Below, one piece after another: positions 1-10,239 of a stretch of DNA of 64,000 nucleotides. Position 1 is the first letter of the stretch, and every line of letters begins with the position of its first letter. Made by a program: the position numbers and the translations under genes. The DNA comes from Pogostemon cablin (lineage: Eukaryota; Streptophyta; Magnoliopsida; Lamiales; Lamiaceae). Location of the stretch: contig CM042966.1 in NCBI GenBank assembly GCA_023678885.1, positions 26,116,028 through 26,180,027 on the forward strand, given 5' to 3'. Under the pieces are notes generated by a model. That model saw nothing but the letters and a program-made list of their open reading frames with translations, ran no database searches and was not told the DNA's origin.

Positions 1-1191
1 GCACATTATTGGTGGCCAGGGATGAAGAGAGATATTGCTCGATATGTGGAGCAATGTTTGACTTGTCAGCAAGTCAAAGCCGAGCATCAGAGACCAGCAG
101 GAACTTTGCAGCCTTTATTTATTCCAGAATGGAAGTGGGAGAATATCACGATGGATTTTGTTATCGGGCTACCGAAGACAGTGAAAGGTCACAATGCCAT
201 TTGGGTTATTGTGGATCGATTGACTAAGTCAGCTCATTTTCTTCCTATTAGCTCTACGTATTCCATGGATCGTTATGCCCAACTATATATACAAGAGATT
301 GTCAGACTCCATGGAGTACCACTTACCATTGTGTCAGACAGAGATACGAGATTCTTGTCTGCTTTCTGGAAGAGTTTACATAAGGCGTTGGGGACACAGC
401 TATCTTTCAGCACAGCATTCCATCCACAGACAGATGGTCAATCAGAGCGTACAATACAAATCTTGGAGGATATGCTCAGAGCGTGTGTGTTGGATTTTCA
501 AGGTCAGTGGAGTAAATTTTTGCCTTTGATAGAGTTCTCATACAATAATAGTTATCAGTCTACTATCGGGATGGCTCCATATGAAGCATTATATGGGAGG
601 AAGTGTAGATCTCCAGTTCATTGGGATGAAGTTGGAGAGAGAAAACTTTTGGGTCCAGACTTGATTCGTGAAATGTCAGAAGCTGTTACCCGTATACGAG
701 AGAAGATGAAAGTTGCTCAAGATCGACAAAAGAGTTATGCAGACAAACGGAGGAGAGAATTGGAATTTGAAGTGGGTGATCAGGTATTTTTGAAAATATC
801 TCCAATGAAGGGGATAATGCGGTTTGGAAGGAAAGGAAAACTCAGTCCAAGATATGTTGGTCCGTTCACTATCATTGAGAGAGTTGGCAGTGTTGCCTAT
901 AAATTGGAGTTACCAGCATCGATGTCTAGAGTACATGACGTGTTTCATGTATCTGTGTTAAGGAAGTATGTTCCAAATCCATCTCATGTTCTCAGACAGG
1001 AACCAGTTGAGTTGAAAGAAGATTTGAGTTATGAGAAGGAACCAGTTGAGATCTTGTGGCGAGAAGTGAAGAAGCTCAGAAATAAAGAAATACCATTAGT
1101 AAAAGTATTATGGAGGAACCAACTAGTTGAGGAGGCTACTTGGGAAAGAGAGGATGAGATAATGGCTAAATATCCAGACCTCTTCAGGTAA
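1..1191 (+). CDS. Ty3/gypsy (chromovirus, Tekay/Del-like) integrase with chromodomain, 5'-truncated by window edge
   Basis: This is the C-terminal part of a retrotransposon polyprotein. The frame is open from base 1 and enters the window at the end of the integrase zinc-binding region (AHYWWPGM, then CLTCQQVK). The integrase core follows, with catalytic residues visible when counted from the Met at base 22: D45 in MDFVIGLP, D106 in VSDRDTRF and E142 in TDGQSERT. After it come the GPF/Y-like stretch (SPRYVGPFTIIERVG) and a C-terminal chromodomain-like segment, about residues 335-389 (PVEILWREVKKLR, WRNQLVEEATWE). This order is typical of plant chromoviruses, where the integrase inserts cDNA and the chromodomain guides it to chromatin. 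The frame has no stop until base 1189. A polypurine tract and LTR follow directly. RT and gag lie outside the window, so I cannot say whether the copy is intact. Confidence 0.93.
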   Translation, partial: AHYWWPGMKRDIARYVEQCLTCQQVKAEHQRPAGTLQPLFIPEWKWENITMDFVIGLPKTVKGHNAIWVIVDRLTKSAHFLPISSTYSMDRYAQLYIQEIVRLHGVPLTIVSDRDTRFLSAFWKSLHKALGTQLSFSTAFHPQTDGQSERTIQILEDMLRACVLDFQGQWSKFLPLIEFSYNNSYQSTIGMAPYEALYGRKCRSPVHWDEVGERKLLGPDLIREMSEAVTRIREKMKVAQDRQKSYADKRRRELEFEVGDQVFLKISPMKGIMRFGRKGKLSPRYVGPFTIIERVGSVAYKLELPASMSRVHDVFHVSVLRKYVPNPSHVLRQEPVELKEDLSYEKEPVEILWREVKKLRNKEIPLVKVLWRNQLVEEATWEREDEIMAKYPDLFR

Positions 1192-1220
1192 GTAAATTTC
1201 GAGGACGAAATTCTTATAAG

Positions 1221-1230
1221 TTGGGGAGGA
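1221..1230 (+). promoter_or_regulatory. Polypurine tract of the chromovirus
   Basis: The purine-rich run TTGGGGAGGA lies directly before the LTR start TGTGATACCC, 30 bp after the integrase stop. This is where plus-strand DNA synthesis is primed in Ty3/gypsy elements. Confidence 0.8.
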
Positions 1231-1813
1231 TGTGATACCCGAGCTTCTCACTACTCATGTGTCTATATAATTTAATTTGTATTATGTGCATTTTATAATT
1301 ATGTGATAATTATGTGGTAATTATGAGATAATAATGTGACAATTATGTGACAATTGTTTCTATATTTTATTTATCGTTACATTTTATTTGAGACATTCGT
1401 GATAAAAAATTGGGACAGTGTGTGAATATATGGGTGTATAAATATTTATGTGCATTAATTTGGATATATGAGTAAATTATTTTATGAGTATAAATACATT
1501 TTTCTTAATTATTAAGTATCACACATGTTCTCGTAATAACAATAGTGGTAAGAAAGTGTACTCGTATGTGTATTAATTTGTAAATGTATTATATCTTAGT
1601 TATTAAGTATTGCACGTATATTCGTAATGGATAATAATAATAATATGCTTCTTCATCTTTTAGTGGTACACGTGTGTTATACCACTTTGGACTTCAAAGA
1701 TTATTAAGAATAAATAAGTGAAGAATGGGTAAGGATGGATAAAACGTAATCCCCAAGTTTTCAATTTAGTATATATGTTAACTATATGTGTGAATAAGAG
1801 GCAGCCACAATAT

Positions 1814-1816
<3 letters not shown>

Positions 1817-1845
<29 letters not shown>
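1817..1845. repeat. (TA)n microsatellite
   Basis: An uninterrupted run of about 14 TA dinucleotides in the LTR, roughly 60 bp before the TATA box. Confidence 0.95.
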
Positions 1846-1851
<6 letters not shown>

Positions 1852-1904
1852 TAGTAAGTAGTTGATAAGTTTGATAATTGTCGGCTTACCTCAAATTTGG
1901 CCAT

Positions 1905-1913
1905 CTATATAAA
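1905..1913 (+). promoter_or_regulatory. TATA box of the chromovirus LTR
   Basis: CTATATAAA lies about 35 bp before the GA-rich leader-like stretch. It is the best TATA match in the LTR and probably marks the U3/R boundary region. The transcription start was not determined. Confidence 0.6.
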
Positions 1914-1951
1914 CCCCATAAGGGTTAATTTGTGGAAAAGCAGCACTGTTC

Positions 1952-2045
1952 GAGAGAGAGAAAAGAGAGAGAGAGAAGAAGAAAGGGAGAGAGAGAGAAG
2001 AAAGGGAGAGAGAGGAGAGAAAGAGGAAGAAGAGAGAGAGAAGAG
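1952..2045 (+). repeat. GA-rich low-complexity tract
   Basis: Almost pure purine GAGAGA/AAGAGA sequence of about 95 bp in the predicted LTR leader. The R/E-rich open frame across it is a by-product of composition. Confidence 0.9.
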
Positions 2046-2672
2046 GGAGCGCGTCGGAACGTGCGTGTCGGAGCGAATTAGTTACAGTTCTTTACGGGGT
2101 TTATATTACTGTCGGAATCCAGGTAAGTAGAAGTCCAACTACAATGCGTAAACATGTTATTTGTGACTTATTTGTAATTAATATGTGATAATTATGTTAT
2201 GGATTATTTGTAATCAGTTTAATTACAACATGAATTATTTGAATTAATTTGTTATACAAGTTGTGGATCTATGTGATTTGAAATAATATTATTGTTCTAT
2301 ATAGATCTGTGTGATTTGAAACTATTGAAAATAAATTTGTATGGCTTGAGAAGATATTGGTTATAAGGATCTGTGGGATCCAAGATGAAGTTTTATTCCA
2401 AGAAGAGATCCGTGTGATCCCAGGGTGAAGTGATTATTCTATAAATGAATCTATGGGATTGAGGTGAAGTTGTTATTTCAGAAGTGGATTTGTGTGAATT
2501 GAAATTAAGTTGTTGATTTATTGTGATTAAATGTTGATATTGATATTGTAAATGGTTTATGATGCACATTTAATTGTTTTGGGTGCATACCATGCATAAA
2601 CATGGAAAGTGTTTTCCTCAAAATTAATAAGATACTAATGGTGTGTGCGGCCACTATATATGCATCTCTGTC

Positions 2673-2798
2673 AGGGTTCGGAAAAAATCGTTCCCGACAT
2701 TTTTATTAGGGGTTCGGAAAAATCGTCCCCACCACTTTGCCAGAGTTCGGAAAAATCGTTCTCGGCACTATTTTCGGGGTTCGGAAAAATCGTCCCCA
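2673..2798 (+). repeat. Four-copy tandem motif in the LTR
   Basis: The core GTTCGGAAAAATCG followed by TTCCC, TCCCC or TTCTC occurs four times, with starts about 35-40 bp apart. The linkers between copies are variable. Short repeated blocks of this kind are common in LTR leader regions; no function can be read from sequence. Confidence 0.85.
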
Positions 2799-3168
2799 TT
2801 GGGCTCATTTGGGGTGCATATCATAAGTGTGTCGTGGGGATCCCGCAATGTGAACAGTTTTCAAAATAAAAGAGATCAATTAGAAAAATTAGAACATAGG
2901 CGATAGAGAACTAAATGCATTCTCATGCACTGACATGCATGATTTCTACTTACTGAGATTTTTATCTCACTAGTTTATGCATTGTAGGTGAGCCTGTTGA
3001 TGATTGAGTTTGTGATGTGACTGTGCAAGCTGTGGAGCTCCTTCAAGGTTTTGAGCGGATGTACATAGATGACGACCTGTTGGGCTAGGCCGTGGGTTTA
3101 TTTTGTTTCCGCTGATGTTTTGATTGTGTAATATAATAAGTATTATCACATGTTTGTGTGGTTTGAAG

Positions 3169-3180
3169 TGGTATCAGAAA
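3169..3180 (+). promoter_or_regulatory. Primer-binding-site-like sequence (initiator tRNA-Met type)
   Basis: TGGTATCAGAAA matches the first ten bases of the tRNA-iMet-complementary site (TGGTATCAGAGC) used by many plant retrotransposons, with changes after that. It lies 18 bp beyond the LTR end, farther than the usual few bases. Confidence 0.6.
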
Positions 3181-4144
3181 CCAGTCACACATGTTGAACT
3201 GGTGTGATGATGTTGGATATAAGCATATTATGTGAAAAAAAAAAAAAATTATATGCAGTTTTTTTTTATAAAGATGATGTTTATGTTAAATAATATTTAG
3301 ATTATAAGTTGTGTAAGGTGGGTCGTGTCAAATCCGATAGAGGTTTTTACTGACACCGTTCAGGTATTTCTACGGCTATTTTGGCCAATCTATCTTTTTT
3401 GGCGTATGTATTTGCCCTTTTATTTTCAGCCATGTATTTGACTTTTTTTAACTTTTTTTTATGTAGTTTCTATGGTTTGGCCAATTCATCTTTTTGGGTA
3501 TGTATTTGCCCTTTCATTTTCAGCCATTATTTGACTTTTTTTTTTGTCGTGGATGGCTCTCATTTTTAGTTTTAATCTTGTCGAGGTCTCCATCAACCGT
3601 GTATTTAACTATTTCGCCGCCTGCGGTTTTATTAATGAATTTTTGTATGTCTGGTCCGGGTCACCCTTTTTCGTCCTTTTGGTTTTTAATAAGAATTTCT
3701 TATATTTAGATATACTCATAAATACTCCTAATACATGAAGCTTGTAATATTCACATTATAGTTTCTGCTCAATATACACATATTACCAGTATATAAGCCA
3801 TCTAGAGAATGCAGATGCATGTTCATGAAAAACGCCACTCTGAATATTTGGAGTCTATTCATAATGGAGACAGATACGAATTGTTTTGAACGAAGGCATA
3901 GACTCTATATATAAATGAATATATATCTCTCATATACACAATTAAATATTGATAGCAATGATTCATATATTCTGTACTTAATAAGACAGACACATCAGCA
4001 TACTCATTTATTTAATTTAATAATATATATGATTACTGATATTAACTCTAGCAAAGATCCGATGTATAGGGCACTCATCACTAGCTAGTTTGTTTATGGT
4101 TTAATGGAATAACACATCATTCAACCTTCAAACTGATAAAACAG
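3181..4144. other. Non-coding stretch after the LTR
   Basis: No coding region is supportable. The first part may be leader sequence of a second chromovirus copy: it follows the primer site, but no gag frame follows. A 96-bp duplication lies at 3381-3545. The remainder is AT-rich, and its right end should hold the 3' UTR of the minus-strand SDHAF2 gene. Confidence 0.6.
3381..3545 (+). repeat. Two-copy tandem duplication, about 96 bp
   Basis: TTGGCCAATC at 3381 and TTGGCCAATTC at 3477 each begin a matching block that contains TATGTATTTGCCCTT, ATTTTCAGCCAT and TATTTGACTTTTTT. The copies differ by a few substitutions and small indels. Confidence 0.8.
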
Positions 4145-6040
4145 CTACTGGTTCCCAGTAATAGGAGCATCTTTACCTTTCTTGAAGTCATCCCAACCCC
4201 TCACCCATGGCTGTCCAAGTACTGCTCTAGTTTCAGGCGCAGCATAATTGTCGAGGTTGTTAACAACCTTCTCGCGAAGAGCCTTGAAAATCTTAGGGAA
4301 TTTTTCAAATCAGTAATCATGGATTAGAAGCAGGTAGTAAAACAGGAAACTAATTATTGATTTTCTCATCTTACTGGATTCTGGTTGACTGCCTCAGGTG
4401 GTTGCTCCTGACAAGATAGCCATTTCCATAGGTCTGGATTTTCCTGAAGTTGAGAGGTAAGATGAGGATCAGATGGAGAAGCATACAACCAACTTATTGA
4501 AAGGGTCCTTGCAGGGCAATATACAAATATTAAGTTTCCTGAGATGCATAAAACACAGCCAGTTCTAGGATAATTTTTTTTTTTTTTTTGTTAAGTTTTT
4601 TACTTGACCTCAGATACTAGCTATAAATGATGAAAATTAATCCGAACAGCTCACATTAATTTAAAGGGAAAAGGCCAAAAAGAAAACGTGGGATAACTCA
4701 TTAATCATTAAAACTAATACAAACTGCTAACATTGCTGACAAGCTTGTTTTATAAGGAAATGCTTTATACAATGCAGGTACTGGTAACTAACTCCATATA
4801 TCAATCGTGTGAATCAAGAAATTAACGAGAAAACAAAGTTACATACAAAAAGAATATGTTTAAGCAAGATATTGATTCAACTCATCTAGTATTCTCTACT
4901 CCTATGTTTATTCCATGTCTCCAGCCTTAATCTTGTACTCATACAAATATCAGAAAAGTAGACAGGATAACAGAGATATGATGTGCCTAGTGAGGCATGT
5001 GGAACCTACATTTTCAGCAAACCTAAAGGTGCTTGTGGTTTAGATAAACCATTAGAATTGTCAGAATGATACAGAGATGAAATCTGTGTAAACTACGCAC
5101 CTTGAAACTCAAAGCAACAAAGGGTTCAAAATCCTTTATTCATTCTAAGAATCAATTATGATTCCTAAATCACCCCTAACTCACAGTAACCCTGAACTTA
5201 GCTTCTGTCAGTGTAAGAAAACTGAATACATTTAAATTTGTTATCTTTTTTAACTACTACCAAAGAAAGTTCCACAATTATTTGACCCTGTAACTAAATC
5301 AGCAACGAATTTTTCGTTCGTAGAAATCACAAACAATGCACGAGCATACATTTTACCTTCACCATTTTCGCTCGAGGTGTGAAGGAATAAAGTCTACATT
5401 TAATTGAATTCTTCACAAGTTTTCAGAGATTTTGTTGCAGTTATACACAGTAGTCTAAAAGTTTGGAAAGAGCAGCAATTAAAACCAAAGAATGTGATAC
5501 AAACACAAGTTTTCAGAAATTTTGCTGACAGTAATCTGGAAGTTTGAAAAGAAAAGCAAGATACAATAAAGTAAAATTTACCAGATCAAGAACATGAACT
5601 AGGGATCTGATTCCACTTTCATCCATGGAGTGAATGTGATCCTCCACCCATTTTCCCAGGATCAAATCCAGTTCGAGAAAACCCCTCTGTTTACTCCTGT
5701 ACAGAAGCCTAGAATTTCCCAAACCAAAACAATCAAGATTGGAAACCGAAAGAAAATTGAAATTATTGAAATTCACCTGTTGTACAAGCGCCTCTTGCTT
5801 TCTTCATTGGAAAAATCGATATCTGTGGACAGATAGGTTTGATTGGTAGAATAGAAACGCGAGAAGGAGGGCAAAGCAGGTCTGATCACAAACACAATGA
5901 TAAGCGACAGCGAAGAAATTTAAGCAACACACATGATGAACGGAGGTCAAAATTAACCTGTGAAAATCGCCGACAACGGATTGATTAGAGGTGATAATAC
6001 GAGGGAGGGATGATAGTAGGGCTCTTCTCAAACTTGCCAT
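4145..6040 (-). CDS. SDHAF2: Succinate dehydrogenase assembly factor 2, mitochondrial (5 exons, 176 aa)
   Basis: SDHAF2 (Sdh5) promotes covalent attachment of FAD to the flavoprotein subunit of succinate dehydrogenase (complex II) in the mitochondrial matrix. I read five minus-strand exons: 6040-5958, 5881-5777, 5708-5582, 4443-4375 and 4291-4145. Together they give 531 nt including the stop, all with GT donors and AG acceptors and phases that agree. The first two exons encode an Arg/Ser-rich presequence (MASLRRALLSS; RFYST), as expected for mitochondrial import. The conserved core follows: RLLYRSKQRGFLELDL, then ENPDLWKWL. The plant-type C-terminus is GQPWVRGWDDFKKGKDAP and ends in GNQ. The third intron (4444-5581) is the longest. 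The start ATG has an A at -3 and G at +4. The gene looks intact, and no other family fits. Confidence 0.93.
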
Positions 6041-6904
6041 TTTTGTGAGTAGAGTTGTGGTGAGTCAGTAAAGTGATTATCAATGGAGTCGTTTGCGTGT
6101 ATTCATTATAACCAATCCAATACTCCTAAAACCCTTCGCACAATTCGTTATTTCTCAGTTTCAACTTTCACGAAACCTTATTAGTTAAATAATACTCCCA
6201 CCTCCGATTCAAGTTCATATTTTTTGTTTAACGAATATAATAATAATAATAAAAAAACATCTTTTTAATTATTACACTCAGTAAAATAAGTTAACTATAA
6301 AATAAGTTTTTTTATTTTAAAAAATAATCTATGGGCAAATAAATCTTGATTGTCATCGTTTAATGTGAAACCCGTTTACACTTTTTAATTTAGTTGTCAT
6401 TTTCACTATAAATTATTATTACTTTTCTTTTACTCTTTATAAATTCATCATTAAATAAATCTCACACAAGTTTTTGCCTAACAATTCAATATTAAAAAAA
6501 TATAAATTTATCGATTTAAAATCTAAAATAATAAAATCATTTAAAATAATTTAATAATAATGATTTTATGATTTTAAGTTATTTTAATTTTAAAATGATG
6601 GGTACATTAAGTAAAAATGAAATATGAATAGCCACGTCTTTTTTTATTATATCTTTCAAATATATCCATTTGAGGGATTATCTTCAATGTGGAACTGCTC
6701 TTTTTATTGATAACATAAAAATTATTATACTCTTAAATTTAAAGTTAATAATACCATCGAAAAAGACCAAAAAAAAAAGTTTCATACAATAATTTGCCAA
6801 TCTATATATAAGCGGTTCTACACAAAACTAGGTTTCAAGTTTTAAGGCATGACAAAGAAGTTTTTTCTGTTCATTCAGCAGGTTGCGATCTCCCATCCTC
6901 TACT
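6041..6904. other. Intergenic region between SDR gene and SDHAF2
   Basis: It should contain the SDHAF2 promoter (minus strand, near 6041-6200) and the SDR 3' UTR. The centre, about 6220-6660, is very AT-rich, with an ATA/TAA simple repeat near 6236-6252. I see no gene, and I did not pick a TATA box because too many AT-rich candidates exist. Confidence 0.6.
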
Positions 6905-9900
6905 TCAGAAATTTATTTCCCGCCTCTCAGCAAAGAATTTTCCACTAGTCAAATTGTCAGGAAGGAGTGCAAGCCAAACAGCTGTATCAGCCCCTTCTGC
7001 AGGACTAGTGTGGCCAGCCCAACCAGTCATTGCTGTTTTCACCCACCCGGGGCAGCAGCAGTTGATAAGTATCTTCGGGCCATCTTCTGGCTGGTCGAGG
7101 AATGTCCGAGACATCAGTCTTGTGTAAGCGTTTACTCCTAATTTCGACAAAGAATAGTCTGTATAAACTTGAGGCCATCCTCCATCTTTCCAGCTGCCAT
7201 CTTTTACTTGTTCTAAGAATCTATTCATTGCCTGGTCGATCAGTTCCTCGGATAGAGATTCGTCATCTTGCAGCTTTGTTCTCAAGTCGATATCTCCAAT
7301 TCTCTGCACAAAGCAAACAATCTTCGGTCGTTTCTGGTGTTGGGAGAAATATTTTACAAGCAATATCAATGTCAATTGACAATGATGAGATCTAAATTGC
7401 CATAAGTTGGTGAGATCTTAAAACACTAGATTTCCAAAGAATAGAAAAAAATTTAACTGTATAACTAGTGGAAAGGCATCAACCAACATTGATAATGAAT
7501 GGCTTCTGAATACATACACAATTGTGTATATATGTCTCAAAGATAGAAAACAAATTAAGAGAAAATAAGCGGATGGGGGCATTGTATCATTGTCACCCTA
7601 ATATTATACTTAATGAACCAACTCTCAATACCATCAAGCAAAAATTGGAAATGTTTAACAAGTTTCTAAACTGTATAAATTCTCTACACAAAGGGACCAG
7701 AAATAGATTAAGGATCTTGCTGAGATAACCAACTCATAAATGCTTCTCCTAATTAGAACCAAAAACCAAGTTTTCTCAAATTGCAACAGCGTGATCTTTA
7801 ATTAAAATTCAGATGGCTCAGTGAGTTGCTATGTGTCCAACACATCCCAGTAAAGACAATGTTCAAAACAATAAGAATAAGGTAACTTGTATTGTCATCT
7901 TACATACCCAACATGACCAAAACAATAAGAATAAGGTAATTTGTATTGTCATCTTACATACCCAACATGACGTCTCATTGTACAAAACAGACATCTCCAA
8001 ATGACGGCATTTGTCCACATGGTATCTTAGGAAGTATATAGATAATAATATATTGATCAAAAAGAGGTAATGTCAGCCTAAAAAGTTGTCTGACCTATTT
8101 CATTATTCCTTAAATTTCCAATAGAAGTATAGAAAGCCTAAGAGGTCTCTAAATCATCATACAAAGATCCTTTCAGTGATAATTATTTTACTGGTCATAT
8201 TCTGTCATCGTTGAATTATCTGTACAAAGATTTAATCTTTATTAAACTAATTGCACTTAAGTGTAGTAACATGTACGTTTCAGTTGTTTAAAAACAATAT
8301 ATGTATGTTTCAGTTATTTTCCACACAGAATAATGAAGAAATCATGACAAAGGAAAATGGTAATGATAAGGTAAACCTCTTACATTCCGCCTCCCATTCA
8401 ATCTTCCCACTCTTGAACTCACATTAACAATGCGAGCACCAGAATCCGAAGGCCTCATTAGAGGGACCATGGCTTTGATCACGTTTTTGGTCCCAAAGTA
8501 GTTGGTAGCAATAACTTTTTCAGCATACTCCACAGAATTGTCGGATCCAGTATTAAAATTTACTCCTGCATTGTTCACCTAGAAATTTGCATGTGTCAAT
8601 AAAGAGCGTCTACCCTCACAAAAAGAAAAAGATAAAAATATCTGATGCTGAGAACAGATAACAAAGTCACAGTTGTGCTAAACAGCTGAGAAGTGAGAAT
8701 ATGGAATAACAAATGAAACTTTCTATACAATATACATTTGACTATTAATAGAAATTTGGGATATCAGTTTTCATCACATTCACTAACATAAGTAAGTAGT
8801 TCATGCACAACCATATCCCAGTATCCCCTTTAAGTGGTTTCTAGAAACAGACAATCACTATAATGAGCATTATCACAAAAAAAAATTATTTGATACAGTA
8901 AAGTAATTACTAGCAAAAGTATATGGGATAAGCCACCATACCAATATATCTATTCCACCATAAGTCTCCTTTATCCATCGAGCAAATGCATCAATTGACG
9001 AAGGATCCAGAATATCTAGTTCATGGACCACCACACTGAGGCCTCCTTCTCGTAATGCCTTTGCTGTTTCCTCTCCGACAGCAGTCTCTCTACAAGTGAG
9101 AATAACAGTCAATCCATGTAATGCTAGTTGGTTCACAATCTCAAATCCAATTCCCCTATTTGCACCAGTCACTACTGCAATTGTGTCGGATGTCCACCAT
9201 CTGAAGAAATATTGATGATTGAGTAAGGCATGGAGAAGGATTATAATCTAGTAATACATACAGAATTACATTGTGAAACTGTGCAAGGATTGTTTCTTGT
9301 TCTACACAATTTTAACTTCACTAGGATCTATATGTATGTTGAAATCTGGGTGCTTCTGGGGTTTGTACTTTGTAGCATTTTGGAAACAATTTTCTCATGA
9401 AATGAAATAAATAATTTTGAAGTTATTTTCCACCAAAAACTTTTAACTTGCAACAATTTTCCAAACACTGCCCACTTTAATAACCAAACATTTCCCCATA
9501 ACAATAATCAGTAATCACTTCCACAAAAGCATAAAACAGAGCCTTAATACAAATTCTGGAAATCTAATTCTTCCCACAGGACTTCCTCGTAAGTGCCCTA
9601 AAATTGAATTCCATTAAAATTCTAATGCATCAACAATTTTCTTGTTCATAAATTATTAGAAATCAGCACACATCTATCAAGAACCAGTACACAATTAATT
9701 TCCGCACTCCCTCCCGGATGCAAAGAAAAAACAAAGCGAAAAGCCTCAATCAATCCTTAAAAAAAAAAAAAAAAAAGAAAAGGCAATAAGAGTAGAGATT
9801 AATGGTGAAGTGTTGTTTGACCTAAGGTGATCTGGATATGGAATTGAACGGAGGAGAGAGACCTGGTGACGCCTTTGCTCTCTTCTCTCTTTGGCCCGCT

Positions 9901-9913
9901 CTTTTTTACCCAT
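6905..9913 (-). CDS. Short-chain dehydrogenase/reductase, neomenthol dehydrogenase/salutaridine reductase-like (4 exons, 314 aa)
   Basis: This is an NAD(P)H-dependent oxidoreductase of the classical plant SDR group that includes (+)-neomenthol dehydrogenase, salutaridine reductase and carbonyl reductases. Its substrate cannot be read from sequence. Exons are 9913-9822, 9200-8942, 8578-8384 and 7303-6905: 945 nt, compatible phases, GT/AG sites. The cofactor-binding motif TGANRGIG is at residues 42-49, NNAG at 119-122, Ser171/172 in VNVSS, and the catalytic pair Tyr232/Lys236 in YSLSK. I start at MGKKERAKERRE because relatives of this branch begin that way and continue to RWW at the exon 1-2 junction; an upstream in-frame ATG at 9931 would add six residues. 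All catalytic residues are present and no frame break is seen. It shares strand with SDHAF2 but no functional link is implied. Confidence 0.92.
7864..7971. repeat. 54-bp tandem duplication in an SDR intron
   Basis: Two adjacent 54-bp copies (7864-7917 and 7918-7971), starting CAAAACAATAAGAATAAGG, differ at one clear site (GGTAACTTG against GGTAATTTG). They lie in the intron between exons 3 and 4, and near-identity points to a recent duplication. Confidence 0.93.
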
Positions 9914-10239
9914 CACCAACCACCATTTCAAAATGCTCGCCTCCTCAATACCGGCTGCCGTTGCACTTTGAATCTTTGTTTGTTTGAGAATTATTTTATG
10001 GTTTTAATTTTAAAATAAATTAAAAATACTGCTAATTTATTTTGAATTGTATGTGATACCACAAATTCTCACTATTAATGTGTCAATATAATTAATTTAT
10101 GTGTTTCGTGCACTCTCCGTCCCACAAAACCCTTCACACTTTCCTCATTTGGTTGTCCCACAATAGAAAAAACATTTTATCCAACAACCTCAAAAATTAC
10201 TTTAATTTCAAATTTGTCACACTTTTTTCACACATTTTA
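9914..10239. other. SDR upstream region with MITE remnant
   Basis: The proximal part should carry the SDR promoter and 5' UTR. From about 10109, CTCTCCGTCCCACAAAACCC resembles the end of a Stowaway-like MITE, but no matching right end is clear. No gene is seen. Confidence 0.5.

Larger units (their letters stand above)
1231..3150 (+). mobile_element. Chromovirus LTR (about 1.92 kb)
   Basis: The LTR is bounded by a perfect 7-bp terminal inverted repeat, TGTGATA at the left and TATCACA at the right. It follows a polypurine tract and integrase, as a 3' LTR should. It holds a TATA box near 1905, a (TA)n run, a GA-rich stretch where the 5' leader would be, and four copies of a short repeat near 2673-2798. 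A primer-binding-site-like sequence sits 18 bp beyond its right end, which is expected after a 5' LTR, not a 3' LTR. The right boundary rests on the inverted repeat alone, since no second LTR copy is in the window. Confidence 0.8.

Noticed and set aside
1897..2130. Arg/Glu-rich open frame over the GA tract
   Set aside because: It is the translation of a GA simple repeat in an LTR leader; no start context or family likeness.
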